Assembly (NCBI GenBank): GCA_023228325.1
Contig: JALOBK010000001.1
Location: forward strand, 806,001-870,000
DNA from: a bacterium
Lineage (GTDB): Bacteria; Auribacterota; UBA6266
Reading direction: 5' to 3'
DNA length: 64,000 bases
The notes beneath the pieces were generated by a model. It was given only the letters and a program-made list of their open reading frames with translations. It was not told the origin of the DNA and did no database searches. Within the stretch, counting starts at the first letter, position 1, and every line of letters starts with the position of its first letter. Of the stretch, positions 42,696 through 51,339 are shown in pieces. The translations under genes were made by a program, and so were the position numbers.

Positions 42696-42953
42696 ATGCC
42701 GGAATTAACCAAAGAAGAAGCTTTGACTATTGCCCAAAAGCATATTTCCTCTCATCTAAATAGCAATATCAAAATCACCTACATAGAGAATACGCTTCGC
42801 CACGGTAGACTTTATGCCACCCCAAAAGATTGCTGGTACATTTATTTTGATTCAAACCCTGATATAATAGGGCTTAAGAGTTCAGATCTAATCTGCATTT
42901 CAAAAAAGACCGGAGAAATAAAATATATGGGATCAGCCAGTGATGAGGGGTAA
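42696..42953 (+). CDS. Imm35-like small protein
   Basis: An 85-residue protein. LTKEEALTIAQKHI, then CWYIYFDSNPDIIGLKSSDLICISKKTGEIKYMGSASDEG, fits the Imm35/YrhB-like fold with its tryptophan and terminal TGE...YxGS pattern. Members act as immunity proteins to toxins in polymorphic systems, but many stand alone. No toxin gene is seen next to it. Confidence 0.6.
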   Translation: MPELTKEEALTIAQKHISSHLNSNIKITYIENTLRHGRLYATPKDCWYIYFDSNPDIIGLKSSDLICISKKTGEIKYMGSASDEG

Positions 42954-42959
42954 AACCAT

Positions 42960-43184
42960 TTAAATATCAATTTTATATCGGGCTCTTCCGTTAACTCTTC
43001 TTTTCTGTATCCATTGAACCACCCTTGCCTCTTCAAACCTTATACATTTGCCCATACGAACATGCGGAATAAACCCTATATGCGCCCAACTGTAAACAGT
43101 TGAGCTTCGTATACTCAATTTCTGTGCTATTTCTTTCGCTGTAAGCAGGTCTTCCATAATATCCGTATCATTAAGTTTTGCCAA
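42960..43184 (-). CDS. AlpA/MerR-type helix-turn-helix protein (excisionase-like)
   Basis: 74 residues (from TTG) or 65 (from the ATG at 43,157). LLTAKEIAQKLSIRSSTVYSWAHIGFIPHVRMGKCIRFEEARVVQWI is the AlpA/Xis-type HTH with a wing. Candidate directionality factor or regulator of the element. It follows the 158-residue gene upstream with a short gap. Confidence 0.82.
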   Translation of the reverse strand: MAKLNDTDIMEDLLTAKEIAQKLSIRSSTVYSWAHIGFIPHVRMGKCIRFEEARVVQWIQKRRVNGRARYKIDI

Positions 43185-43200
43185 GTTCTTCTCTTTATGA

Positions 43201-43677
43201 TTATTTTGTTTTTGCGTCTACGAGTTCAGCGTTTTTAGTCTGCTCAAACAGAATATTTATAATTATCTGGACGCCTTCACCAGATTCTTCTTTGCTTGAT
43301 AACCTGCCTTTGAGCAATTGTGTGAGCTTTAATGCCGCAAGTCTAATGCTGTTATCGGGAACCATCCCAACACCCTTTTCATATTTCTCAGCTACCCGCA
43401 ATTTCTTAAGAAGCTCTATGTCTGCTTCATCCGTTATGCCCATATGTTCAAGTAATGAATTGACCGTATAATCAAGTTTAATCAAGTTCTGGCTTGCTAT
43501 AACGCTTGCAACATGTCTATTCTTGCAGTTGTAAACTCGCATAGCAACTTCAGTTGGAGAAATGCACTCTCCATTTGAAAGCGATTTAATTAACAAATTA
43601 CGGAACAACGCTAATTTGAGAGCCGGTGTTGCCACCGCTGCTTTTCGATTTTGGTGCTTTGTTTTCTGCTTTTTCAT
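43201..43677 (-). CDS. Hypothetical protein, helical, phage-like
   Basis: 158 residues from the ATG at 43,677, which has AAAAGGAGG before it; a longer frame is less likely. A basic N-terminal tail is followed by helical segments (EVAMRVYNCKNRHVASVIASQNLIK, MGITDEADIELLKKLRVAEKYEKG, DNSIRLAALKLTQLLKGRL). The last part resembles small terminase subunits or regulators with an HTH in spirit, but the match is weak. Unknown function. Confidence 0.6.
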   Translation of the reverse strand: MKKQKTKHQNRKAAVATPALKLALFRNLLIKSLSNGECISPTEVAMRVYNCKNRHVASVIASQNLIKLDYTVNSLLEHMGITDEADIELLKKLRVAEKYEKGVGMVPDNSIRLAALKLTQLLKGRLSSKEESGEGVQIIINILFEQTKNAELVDAKTK

Positions 43678-43841
43678 TTTTGTCCTCCTTTTTGAAGTTA
43701 TGCTGTTTTGCTGCTCCATAGTTAAGCTTGATTTCTTCAAACCCTAACTAAACACCGTATTTTTAAATTAAAAACTAACAGGTTCATGTCCTACGCATTT
43801 CCGCACTGTTTTTAATAAAACCTCATCTTAAGTTGATGATT

Positions 43842-44015
43842 TTATACGTTACCGGGCTTTTTATTGCCTATCCCCTTTCTATTTGGATTCCTACCCATTC
43901 TAAAAGGGTAAATCGGGCAATCTGTTATAGGGCACAACCTTATTTCCTTTAATTGCCCATTAGAGCAATCGACACATTTGGCTCTAATTGCTTTGATTGG
44001 TGTTAATGTTTTCAT
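43842..44015 (-). CDS. Small cysteine-rich mobile-element protein
   Basis: 57 residues in a stretch that otherwise looks empty. A perfect AGGAGG stands 9 bases before the ATG. The sequence MKTLTPIKAIRAKCVDCSNG with RLCPITDCPIYPFRMGRNPN matches a recurring small family of phage and plasmid proteins (CxxC ... CPxxxCPxYPxRxGxNP) that I recognise by pattern. The four cysteines should bind zinc. Function unknown. Confidence 0.78.
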   Translation of the reverse strand: MKTLTPIKAIRAKCVDCSNGQLKEIRLCPITDCPIYPFRMGRNPNRKGIGNKKPGNV

Positions 44016-44192
44016 TGTTGAATACCTCCTAAATTTAAGCTCAACTGTACAAATTACAGAACTGTTCTGTAAAAATCTAAGAACTTTCAGCTTTCAATAC
44101 CCCTTTCTTCTATGAAAATGTCAGAACTTTATATTTAACCCGTTTTTAAAATCTTCTGCACAAAAGACAGAGTATATAGATCTATACCATAC

Positions 44193-44507
44193 CTATGAGC
44201 GAATATCGGGATCGAACTTCCCCGTGAGCTTGTATCTGCACATCCCACCAAATAACCCACCTTTTTTTGTTCTTTCGATCCACCCCTTTTTAATTAAGCC
44301 TTTCAGTGCTTTAGAAAAGGTATGATCTTTAAAAACAGGCCTCATTTGTGTGTATGTCAAGGGGATATCTCCATTATTTAGTCCTGTATAATTTCTTTTT
44401 AAATACACATATGTAATCTTTTCGGAATTGGTTAAATCAAACCAATCTTTACCAATTATCATTCTTCTGTTAAGCATCACAAATGGGGCTGATTTTTTCT
44501 TTTTCAT
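44193..44507 (-). CDS. Winged-helix protein
   Basis: A 104-residue basic protein. LTNSEKITYVYLKRNYTGLNNGDIPLTYTQMRPVFKDHTFSKALKGLIKKGWIERTKKGG has the look of a winged helix with recognition helix and wing, as found in plasmid replication or regulatory proteins. It lies 19 bases downstream of the DUF5659-like gene. Confidence 0.68.
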   Translation of the reverse strand: MKKKKSAPFVMLNRRMIIGKDWFDLTNSEKITYVYLKRNYTGLNNGDIPLTYTQMRPVFKDHTFSKALKGLIKKGWIERTKKGGLFGGMCRYKLTGKFDPDIRS

Positions 44508-44526
44508 CTTAATCTCTGTTCATTTG

Positions 44527-44760
44527 CTACTTATTAAAAATTAAGTCTTTTAAGGTTTTTATGGCATCTGAAAACGCCTTAGCATTTATCAGCGCTTCTT
44601 TTCTCCAATAAGAATCTGTGAGTTTCCGGCAAACGGCAACTTCTTCAAAAATAAAGACTTTTCTATTATTTTCGTTTTCTAACTGTAATAACTTACTGTT
44701 TGAGGCATAAAGGAAGGCTGCTTCATAAAGATCTCTTGTTCTGTATAATTGTTTTTTCAT
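44527..44760 (-). CDS. DUF5659-like small protein
   Basis: A 77-residue protein. YRTRDLYEAAFLYASNSKLLQLENENNRKVFIFEE and the end KAFSDAIKTLKDLIFN fit a common short family of mobile elements, here with strong ribosome site GGAGAAA. Function unknown; co-occurrence with replication or transfer genes is usual. Confidence 0.62.
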   Translation of the reverse strand: MKKQLYRTRDLYEAAFLYASNSKLLQLENENNRKVFIFEEVAVCRKLTDSYWRKEALINAKAFSDAIKTLKDLIFNK

Positions 44761-44873
44761 CTATTTCTCCTACTATTCATGTTTTTGATATACGACATAC
44801 TTATGATATAATAGGAAAATAGTTGACATAATATTATGTAACTAACGTTTATATAAATAAATATGGATATTAT

Positions 44874-45998
44874 ATGAAAAGCAACAAAGAGAAACGCTGG
44901 TTGGAACCCCAAAACAATTCAAAGAAAATCATCCGACGTTTTAAGATAGCTAAAAGCTTGTGGTATTTAAAACTAAAGAAAGAGATAGAGATAGAGAAAC
45001 AAGTACCACTTGAGGAATTAGAACCCTTTATTATAGAAGATATAAAAGCCATAAAAAATCTTATAAAAAAACATCCACAATACAATAAACTCCCCCGGGA
45101 AATAAAAAATAAGCCGGAAGAATTAGAATCTTTTGCAAAAGAAATCCTTGCTTCATATAAGCAAAAGCTGTCATCTTATGTAAAACAAAAGGGGGTGGTT
45201 AAAGAACTACCCTCATTGGAAAAATCTACAGATCTTAAAATTAAAGAATATATCAACCATTCTAAAAAAATAAAATTAGCAGTAAGCGATTTGCCTCTTA
45301 TAGAAAACATATCCGATAGCCTGCCCGAGGAGATTGCCTACAAACCATCTAATTTTATTCAAAAAATAGATCCTGCTGCATTTAAAAAAACAAAGGAAGA
45401 TAGGCATATCGAGGATATTGGAAAAGATATTCGATTAAAGCATAATAAAAACCTACTTGAAAAACATCCGGACATGCTCTCTTCTATATATGAAGTCTGC
45501 TATAAAGACACGAAATCGATTTATTCGATTGCAAAAAATGCCTCCGTGCCCTATAGAAAGTTTTTATATATTATTAAAAAACTCAACCTGCCCACAACAG
45601 AAATGGCCTATGGCAGAAAAGATATTCTTATTGATGAGAAATTAGCAAAATCGATTCTTGAGATATATCAATTAATATTGAAACAAACCGAGGTTTATTC
45701 TTCCTGGATTAAATTTTTAAAGAGAAAAAAATGGTCGAAAAGCAGAATTTCTCACTTCATGAAAAGGAAAACAGACAAAGGAATTGTACCTGAATATTAC
45801 TTTGAATGGATTCGCCCCTCGCGGAAAAAATTTAACCGGATAAAAAAGAATGTCCCTCTTCGCTTAAACGAAATTTTCCCTGATTATACCGAGCAGCAGA
45901 GGATTCCCAATCTAATGACGAGGAAAGAAATTTTATCAAAACTTAAACCTGAACCCCTAGACTTTTTTGATTATTTGCGGAAGAAAAAAATCTTATAG
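44874..45998 (+). CDS. Large basic hypothetical protein
   Basis: A 374-residue, lysine-rich, mostly helical protein. It has an HTH-like stretch (SIYSIAKNASVPYRKFLYIIKKLNLP) and no membrane segment or recognised catalytic motif. It is transcribed opposite to its neighbours from a divergent start region with the DUF5659-like gene. A DNA-binding role is a guess from charge and the HTH-like segment. Confidence 0.6.
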   Translation: MKSNKEKRWLEPQNNSKKIIRRFKIAKSLWYLKLKKEIEIEKQVPLEELEPFIIEDIKAIKNLIKKHPQYNKLPREIKNKPEELESFAKEILASYKQKLSSYVKQKGVVKELPSLEKSTDLKIKEYINHSKKIKLAVSDLPLIENISDSLPEEIAYKPSNFIQKIDPAAFKKTKEDRHIEDIGKDIRLKHNKNLLEKHPDMLSSIYEVCYKDTKSIYSIAKNASVPYRKFLYIIKKLNLPTTEMAYGRKDILIDEKLAKSILEIYQLILKQTEVYSSWIKFLKRKKWSKSRISHFMKRKTDKGIVPEYYFEWIRPSRKKFNRIKKNVPLRLNEIFPDYTEQQRIPNLMTRKEILSKLKPEPLDFFDYLRKKKIL

Positions 45999-46022
45999 CG
46001 ACCCCGGGAATTTCTCCTCCTT

Positions 46023-46610
46023 TTATACAACAATCTCAACAAACCCCGCGTTTTTAACATCATTTGCGCGGATAAAAGCTCTAAATTCGCTCATTGACCC
46101 TTTGTGTAATTCAGATATACCCTTCTGCAACACCCAAAGCATCCCTGATATAAACTGTTTATGGCTGAATAGGGCAATGGTCTGTTCTTTTCGTTCTTTT
46201 GTCTTTTTTATCGTATTGTGGACTCGATTGAAAAAATCCCTGAAAGATTCTGCTCCGGGGCCGTCACAGTAATCATTATCGCTCTTGTCCCAATATCCTT
46301 TTACCATAGGAAATCGCTCTTTAGGGGTTGTATTTTGGCACTTTGCCGGTGATAAATAGGTAAACTCATGGGTATCCCACTCTTCGCTTGGGATATGGCT
46401 GAATTTAGCTATCACGGGCCCTGCGGTCTGCTTTGTGCGGATATAGGAAGATGTAACAATCAAATCAGGGGCTTTGGGGATGTTACTTGCCAGTAACTCT
46501 GCCTGCTTGAAGCCAGTTTCAGTGAGTTTTATCGATGCCGGATCGGATGTCGCAACCCCGATATTAGATTCACTCTCAGCATGCCTGATTAACCAGATTT
46601 TTTTGTTCAT
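46023..46610 (-). CDS. Histidine phosphatase superfamily protein
   Basis: A 195-residue protein. WLIRHAESESN is the catalytic RHG/RHA motif, and ALFSHKQFISGML has the second catalytic histidine; SSYIRTKQTAGP is the paired arginine region. The substrate could be a phosphoprotein, sugar phosphate or nucleotide. It is the last gene after the PD-(D/E)XK, HNH and DGQHR genes, 13 bases downstream, and may belong to that operon. Confidence 0.82.
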   Translation of the reverse strand: MNKKIWLIRHAESESNIGVATSDPASIKLTETGFKQAELLASNIPKAPDLIVTSSYIRTKQTAGPVIAKFSHIPSEEWDTHEFTYLSPAKCQNTTPKERFPMVKGYWDKSDNDYCDGPGAESFRDFFNRVHNTIKKTKERKEQTIALFSHKQFISGMLWVLQKGISELHKGSMSEFRAFIRANDVKNAGFVEIVV

Positions 46611-46623
46611 TGCTTTACAACAA

Positions 46624-47172
46624 TTATAAATCTATTTTTCCAACACTATTATCTTTCTTTAGATAATATAATCTGATAACCCTGTTTTTTAACTCTTTGT
46701 AAATTATCGTTGCTCCAAATTGGTATTTATATCTATCATCTTCTAAAAACCGAATGACGATATCTTTGTCTTCTTCAGAATCTTCATCTTTTTTCGCTTC
46801 TATAACAAGGTAATGTTGCGCTCCTTGAACTTCAGTTGCTCGGGAATGGATTAAAATATCCGGTCTTACAATTTCTTCTTCACCATTTGCTTTCCTCAAA
46901 TATTTTTGATTTCTATAATAGCGGTTATATTCAATATCTACTTTATAAACATTCTTATAGACTTTGGTAATTTCTTTTTCTAAGTATAAAGCAAGTCTAT
47001 GATTTATACATACCTCATGAAGTTTTCTTTCAAGTTTTTTTCTATGCTTGTCATATTCTTCTATTTCTGCCTCCTTAGGCAGTTTAATTAGATCCGAATC
47101 ATTCAACATGAGTAAATCAAATGAGTTAAGTATGATTTGTTTTGCTTCTTTAATTTGCTTCATTAACACCAT
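46624..47172 (-). CDS. PD-(D/E)XK nuclease-fold-like protein
   Basis: A 182-residue protein. An early helical part is followed by NGEEEIVRPDILIHSRATEVQGAQHYLVIEAKKDEDS, i.e. the D...ExK spacing of the PD-(D/E)XK nuclease core. A ribosome site AAGGGA precedes the start. Many such small proteins are nucleases, others bind DNA only. It lies between the HNH and phosphatase genes. Confidence 0.65.
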   Translation of the reverse strand: MVLMKQIKEAKQIILNSFDLLMLNDSDLIKLPKEAEIEEYDKHRKKLERKLHEVCINHRLALYLEKEITKVYKNVYKVDIEYNRYYRNQKYLRKANGEEEIVRPDILIHSRATEVQGAQHYLVIEAKKDEDSEEDKDIVIRFLEDDRYKYQFGATIIYKELKNRVIRLYYLKKDNSVGKIDL

Positions 47173-47232
47173 GCAGCTATCCCTTTTCCATTGTGGAAAA
47201 TATTATGTTTTATTTTTTAGAGGATTTCTAAT

Positions 47233-47724
47233 TTATATAACATTGTTTGATTCTGGATGAAGTTTCCACCAATTTCGAGGCAACCGTAAGCTATTTCCAA
47301 TAGATCTATTACAGTTTTCGCAAGCACAAACAAGATTATACTCGCTATGTGACCCGCCTAAATCTTGAGGAATAACATGATGAATCTCTATTTTTTTTTC
47401 AAATCCACAGTATTGACATAGAAATTTATCTCTTTGGTATATTTTGTTTTTAATATTTTTGTTAAATCTCTTGTTTTGCCCTTGAGCATAAAACTTATCC
47501 CATCTTCGTGCAAAATAACATGGGTTCAAGGCTACATGAAATCTACTATCCAACAAATCAATCTTTCTTTTAATTTCGGAATTATTTTTTAATGTTCTGA
47601 AAGATGTTAATAGTATTAATTCGTTAATTTCTATTTGTTTTTTAATAAATTTCAGAAAAGATTGAACTTCACCATTAGAACTAACAATTATAAGCTCTTC
47701 TAGTTTTTTAATAGATTCTTTCAA
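47233..47724 (-). CDS. HNH endonuclease
   Basis: A 163-residue protein starting from TTG at 47,724, as no early Met exists. The N-terminal 100 residues are helical and unassigned. The C-terminus has a full HNH core: CQYCGFEKKIEIHHVIPQDLGG, HSEYNLVCACENCN, with two CxxC pairs for zinc. It starts 2 bases after the DGQHR gene stop, so translation is coupled. Target DNA is unknown. Confidence 0.86.
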   Translation of the reverse strand: MKESIKKLEELIIVSSNGEVQSFLKFIKKQIEINELILLTSFRTLKNNSEIKRKIDLLDSRFHVALNPCYFARRWDKFYAQGQNKRFNKNIKNKIYQRDKFLCQYCGFEKKIEIHHVIPQDLGGSHSEYNLVCACENCNRSIGNSLRLPRNWWKLHPESNNVI

Positions 47725-47726
47725 TT

Positions 47727-48890
47727 TTACACTTCTATATTGATATTAGTTGTGTCACTTATTATCTCATACATTTCATCTGCGATTTTTTGTGCTCCAG
47801 GTCTACCTGATTTGCCCGCCGTAAAGTCTCCTTTGCTATCCCAACAATTTTTAATTTGTCGTTTAACCTTCGAGAGTTTCATCTGAAAACCCTCTTTTTT
47901 TAAAGATTTGGTTGTCAATAATTCGCTCATGAGTTTTCCTCCAATGATTCCCAATGTTTGCATTCCAGTATTTGTCATAAGCTTGTAATTTCTTGAGTCC
48001 ATCCACTCAGAAGGCCAAAGTTCATGCACTGCGTTAAAATAATTAACAACCGCTGAAAATAGCGTGTCTTTATTATTGATACTTGCATGTTGTGGAAAAT
48101 TTCTCAATAATTGTCGAACCCCATCTAATAAGCTCTTCTGCTTTATAAGATAAGTTTCTCCTTTTGTTTTCTTGCCACCTTTATGTATTTGACCACAGAA
48201 GGGACTTTTACCGTCATTGCCTAACTTGGTTACTATCCATAAGGCTTTATTGTTAGTCCATAGAACATCGTCCGGTGTAAGTTGTTGTTCTATTCTCAAT
48301 AGATGTGAAACATCTAGTTTTTTTTGTTCAGCGTTAATTGTTCTGAATATGGATCTTTCATTCTCTATTGCAATATTTTCTATAATACAAAAAGGCGAAT
48401 ATACTTCCCTTAACTCCGTATATGTCTTAGGTCTGATTTCACCACCAGCAAAGTATAATCTATGATTTCCATCAACTCTAGAGATTGCAATTTTATTGTT
48501 TTTTTTATATTCATTTAATTTATCCCAATTTATCTGGATTTTTACAAATGACAAATTGGCATCTTTTGGTCCTTTAGCACGTGCTTGGTCTTTTATGCGG
48601 ATCGTATCTTTGATCCGTATATTAAGAATAATTTCCGGCCATAATGAATTTTCCTTTTTATAATTATTTTTTGCAAATTCATATGCTTCTCTTGCATGCT
48701 TTGGTTTTAAATTTCTTTGGGTCCCGTTAGGGTTATTATTTTGATGATACTCATCTGCCTGAGACATCTTAGACAATATCGATAAAGGAGCAAACCCGCG
48801 ATAACACTGTACTCCCAAGCAAATACCAGCCATAGCGTATATCGGACTAATTTCAATCTTATTTTTTTCAGTTTTTTTCTTTTGTGACAT
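47727..48890 (-). CDS. DGQHR-domain (DndB-like) protein
   Basis: A 387-residue protein. The signature loop is AISRVDGNHRLYFAGG (DGNHR for DGQHR). Another conserved part is RTINAEQKKLDVSHLL and an N-terminal GVQCYRGFAPLSILSKM segment. The family contains DndB, which regulates phosphorothioate systems, and related ParB/Srx-like nucleotide-binding proteins. It has AAGGAGG before the start and heads the DGQHR-HNH-PD(D/E)XK-phosphatase run. No dndC, dndD or dndE genes are here, so the usual DNA sulfur system is absent. Confidence 0.75.
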   Translation of the reverse strand: MSQKKKTEKNKIEISPIYAMAGICLGVQCYRGFAPLSILSKMSQADEYHQNNNPNGTQRNLKPKHAREAYEFAKNNYKKENSLWPEIILNIRIKDTIRIKDQARAKGPKDANLSFVKIQINWDKLNEYKKNNKIAISRVDGNHRLYFAGGEIRPKTYTELREVYSPFCIIENIAIENERSIFRTINAEQKKLDVSHLLRIEQQLTPDDVLWTNNKALWIVTKLGNDGKSPFCGQIHKGGKKTKGETYLIKQKSLLDGVRQLLRNFPQHASINNKDTLFSAVVNYFNAVHELWPSEWMDSRNYKLMTNTGMQTLGIIGGKLMSELLTTKSLKKEGFQMKLSKVKRQIKNCWDSKGDFTAGKSGRPGAQKIADEMYEIISDTTNINIEV

Positions 48891-49017
48891 TTTTCCTCCT
48901 TATTTTTTAATTGAACAAAATCTATAACCAATTGCATTATAAAAACCATTAAGCCGGAGGAAAAACAGAGGTGAGATTTCAAAACGGCATAATAATAATA
49001 TTCCTTTTAAATTATGG

Positions 49018-49053
49018 CGTCAACATATTGAACTGATTATTTTGAGTTATGCC
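49018..49053 (+). repeat. Imperfect copy of the element's right-end sequence
   Basis: CGTCAACATATTGA and GATTATT, in order, match 51,304-51,339 with about 26 of 36 bases the same. At 51,304 this sequence includes the last codons and stop (STY-stop) of the membrane protein gene. Here it also reads STY-stop in one frame, as if it were the tail of a deleted older copy of that gene. Confidence 0.6.
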
Positions 49054-49123
49054 TATAACAAATAACTTGACTTATCTGTATATTTTTGGTATTAATTGTA
49101 TATTTATTGGAGATAATACAAAT

Positions 49124-49765
49124 ATGAGCAAGAATAAATTCAATTTTGAGGAAGCATGTATATACCTTAACCTCAAAAAAAACACTCTGTATAAGTATGT
49201 GGCGGATGGGAAAATCCCCTGCCACAAAGAAGGGAAAAACCTATATTTTATTAAAACAGAACTAGATAGTTGTCGGTCTTCTCAAGAAATTACTTCCAAA
49301 ACACTCTCTTTCCTGAAAGATTGCGTCCATTATATTAAAAGTTTTATCAAACTCTTCTATAGACTTGCAAAAGACAAAACTATCTCACCGGCAGCACGTA
49401 TCACCGCAGGCGTTGCTGCGCTATATATCATTACGCCGGTAGATCTTATTTTTGATGGACTGCCTTTCATCGGTTATTTTGATGACTTATTATTTTCAAG
49501 CCTCGCTATAGGTATTTTGTTAGGAGCCGCTGGAAAGGGTAAAATTATAGGACACTGGAAGGATATCACTGGTGAAGATAGTGAAAAATTCGACATTCTA
49601 ATCTTCAATATCGAGTGTTCTGGTAAAAGTTATATGAAAAGCATTCGCAAATACGAAAAATTAAAAGCTATTTTTAAGAAAAACTTGGAAAAAGGATCTC
49701 TTATAGATAATAGCCAAGAAAACCATATAAAAGGATGGTGTGATGAAGATGAAAAATCTGCGTGA
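49124..49765 (+). CDS. HTH plus DUF1232 (YkvA-like) membrane protein
   Basis: 213 residues from the ATG at 49,124 with GGAGA ahead of it. The N-terminus is an excisionase-like HTH (FNFEEACIYLNLKKNTLYKYVADGKIPCHKEGKNLYF). A DUF1232 domain follows (ISPAARITAGVAALYIITPVDLIFDGLPFIGYFDDLLFSSLAIGIL). A DNA-binding head on a small membrane domain is uncommon and points to a membrane-tethered regulator. It starts a four-gene run. Confidence 0.75.
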   Translation: MSKNKFNFEEACIYLNLKKNTLYKYVADGKIPCHKEGKNLYFIKTELDSCRSSQEITSKTLSFLKDCVHYIKSFIKLFYRLAKDKTISPAARITAGVAALYIITPVDLIFDGLPFIGYFDDLLFSSLAIGILLGAAGKGKIIGHWKDITGEDSEKFDILIFNIECSGKSYMKSIRKYEKLKAIFKKNLEKGSLIDNSQENHIKGWCDEDEKSA

Positions 49766-50423
49766 AGGAAAACTGAATCTCCTTCAAAAAAATCCTAAAA
49801 ATAGCAAAACCCAAACAAATAGAAAGGGAGACGCTAACTCTCATTACAATACTACTTCTTTTAAAAATAATGCCGAGGTTCTAAACTATTTATTTTCTAT
49901 GATTAAAATTAAAGCTAAGATGCTTGAGATAAAAGAAAATATAGAAGATGAAAACAAAAAAATCAAACAAGTCACTAAACTAAATCACAGGTTTAATGAA
50001 CAAGAAAGAATCTTTAGCAAAAGACTTGCATTATCAGCGCATATTTTCCCAATACAAAAAATAATTAATAGATATCGGCTCACAGAAAAAGAATTCTGGT
50101 TAATAATTGCTATTCTTTATAATGAATGTCACCGTGGGATACATGCTTATGACTACCCTATAGCACTTGTTTCTTCCAACGAAATAGACTTCCTGAAATC
50201 ACAACAATTATTACAGCCGGGCAGTAAATTGATAAAACATAATCTTATTATTATTCAGGAATATGAATTTTTTGATAGTGGTTTCAAAATATCTCAAGAC
50301 TTAAAAACTTTCCTATTGAATGATGTACCCACAAATTTAGATCTGGAAGTGAAAAGACTGTTAATTAATAACTGCTTAGATATCAAAGATAAAGAGGGCT
50401 TTAGAAACCTTTTAAATAAATAA
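49743..50423 (+). CDS. Hypothetical protein with winged-helix-like C-terminal region
   Basis: About 226 residues from the ATG at 49,743, overlapping the previous gene by 23 bases. The N-terminus is disordered and coiled coil. From about 105 the helical pattern RYRLTEKEFWLIIAILYNEC...LLQPGSKLIKHNLI...ISQDLKTFLLND resembles the winged-helix region that precedes the AAA domain of some bacterial ATPases, but no ATPase follows here. The likeness is tentative. Confidence 0.55.
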   Translation: MKMKNLREGKLNLLQKNPKNSKTQTNRKGDANSHYNTTSFKNNAEVLNYLFSMIKIKAKMLEIKENIEDENKKIKQVTKLNHRFNEQERIFSKRLALSAHIFPIQKIINRYRLTEKEFWLIIAILYNECHRGIHAYDYPIALVSSNEIDFLKSQQLLQPGSKLIKHNLIIIQEYEFFDSGFKISQDLKTFLLNDVPTNLDLEVKRLLINNCLDIKDKEGFRNLLNK

Positions 50424-50432
50424 GGAGGGTTT

Positions 50433-50936
50433 ATGGAAAAAATCTCTTTTGAAAAGGCCGAAGAAAAAGTAGACCAAATATGTAAAATTTTAAAAGATTT
50501 CTTCAGTGAAGAAACCTATACTACTATTAAAAAAGATTTAAATGGAGAACATTTTATCAATATTCATTTAGATAGGATAAAAAAACGTAGGGTTTTTATG
50601 TCAATTAACATGAATGGCGATTTAGGTGTTCACATTGCAAAAAAAACGCACCACACCGAACATAAAAAATTTCTCTTAAAGCTTAGGGAAAATGGGTTTA
50701 AGGTATATAAACAGCCGCCCCCATCTACTGTTAAAAACGATTATATCCGATGGGATATTCCAATCGAAGAATTAAAGCTCCTTATAAAACTTTTATACGA
50801 GTACTGGGCAGACGTCAGGGGATTTAAGAAGAGAAAGACCCCGCCGAGGTGTTTCCAAAAAGCAAAACATTTATTACACAACATACGAGAATGGGGAACC
50901 AAGATAATGAGATTGAGGGAAAAATATGAATCATGA
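50433..50936 (+). CDS. Hypothetical basic protein
   Basis: A 167-residue protein with a strong ribosome site (AAGGAGG) and 9 bases from its neighbour. Two small alpha/beta segments (FINIHLDRIKKRRVFMSINMNGDLGVHIAKK and DYIRWDIPIEELKLLIKLLYEYW) are followed by a basic tail. I do not recognise it. It overlaps the next gene by 11 bases. Confidence 0.6.
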   Translation: MEKISFEKAEEKVDQICKILKDFFSEETYTTIKKDLNGEHFINIHLDRIKKRRVFMSINMNGDLGVHIAKKTHHTEHKKFLLKLRENGFKVYKQPPPSTVKNDYIRWDIPIEELKLLIKLLYEYWADVRGFKKRKTPPRCFQKAKHLLHNIREWGTKIMRLREKYES

Positions 50937-51318
50937 AAATGTTACAAAAACCATATACTTTTCAATCTTAAGTGAGAAAATTCACGGCATAACTTTATTC
51001 GCCCTGCTTTGTTCAGGCATAGCATTTATTTTAACTTTTTTGCCCTACGACCTTCTGTTTGTTCCCCAAAAATGGATAGACTCTTTGCCCCTTATATTTA
51101 CACACATGGCAATTTTGGTCTTTTTAGGAATTATAGGTACAAAAATAGGCAAAAAAGCCCGGTTGTTATGTGAAAATCAAAGAAGCAACAAAACAATATC
51201 CACTATTGCAATATTACTGGGTAGAACCATTGTTATATTCTGGATATTTGTATCAATATTTCTATTTATACAGGGGTTGCCATTTATAATCGGGTGGCTT
51301 GGGCCGTCAACATATTGA
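50926..51318 (+). CDS. Small three-segment membrane protein
   Basis: A 130-residue protein with hydrophobic segments at about 20-38, 55-75 and 95-118. Its last three codons and stop form the start of the right-end repeat. It closes the overlapping gene run that begins with the HTH-DUF1232 gene. Function unknown. Confidence 0.62.
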   Translation: MNHENVTKTIYFSILSEKIHGITLFALLCSGIAFILTFLPYDLLFVPQKWIDSLPLIFTHMAILVFLGIIGTKIGKKARLLCENQRSNKTISTIAILLGRTIVIFWIFVSIFLFIQGLPFIIGWLGPSTY

Positions 51319-51339
51319 GCCGATTATTTCAACTTGCGC
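51304..51339 (+). repeat. Right-end repeat copy
   Basis: CGTCAACATATTGA...GATTATT, the counterpart of 49,018-49,053. It includes the stop of the last element gene and runs into site D. The 140 bases from here to attR hold no gene I can support. Confidence 0.6.

Noticed and set aside
47727..48890. A Dnd phosphorothioate system
   Set aside because: Only a DGQHR/DndB-like protein is present; cysteine desulfurase, DndC, DndD and DndE are missing.
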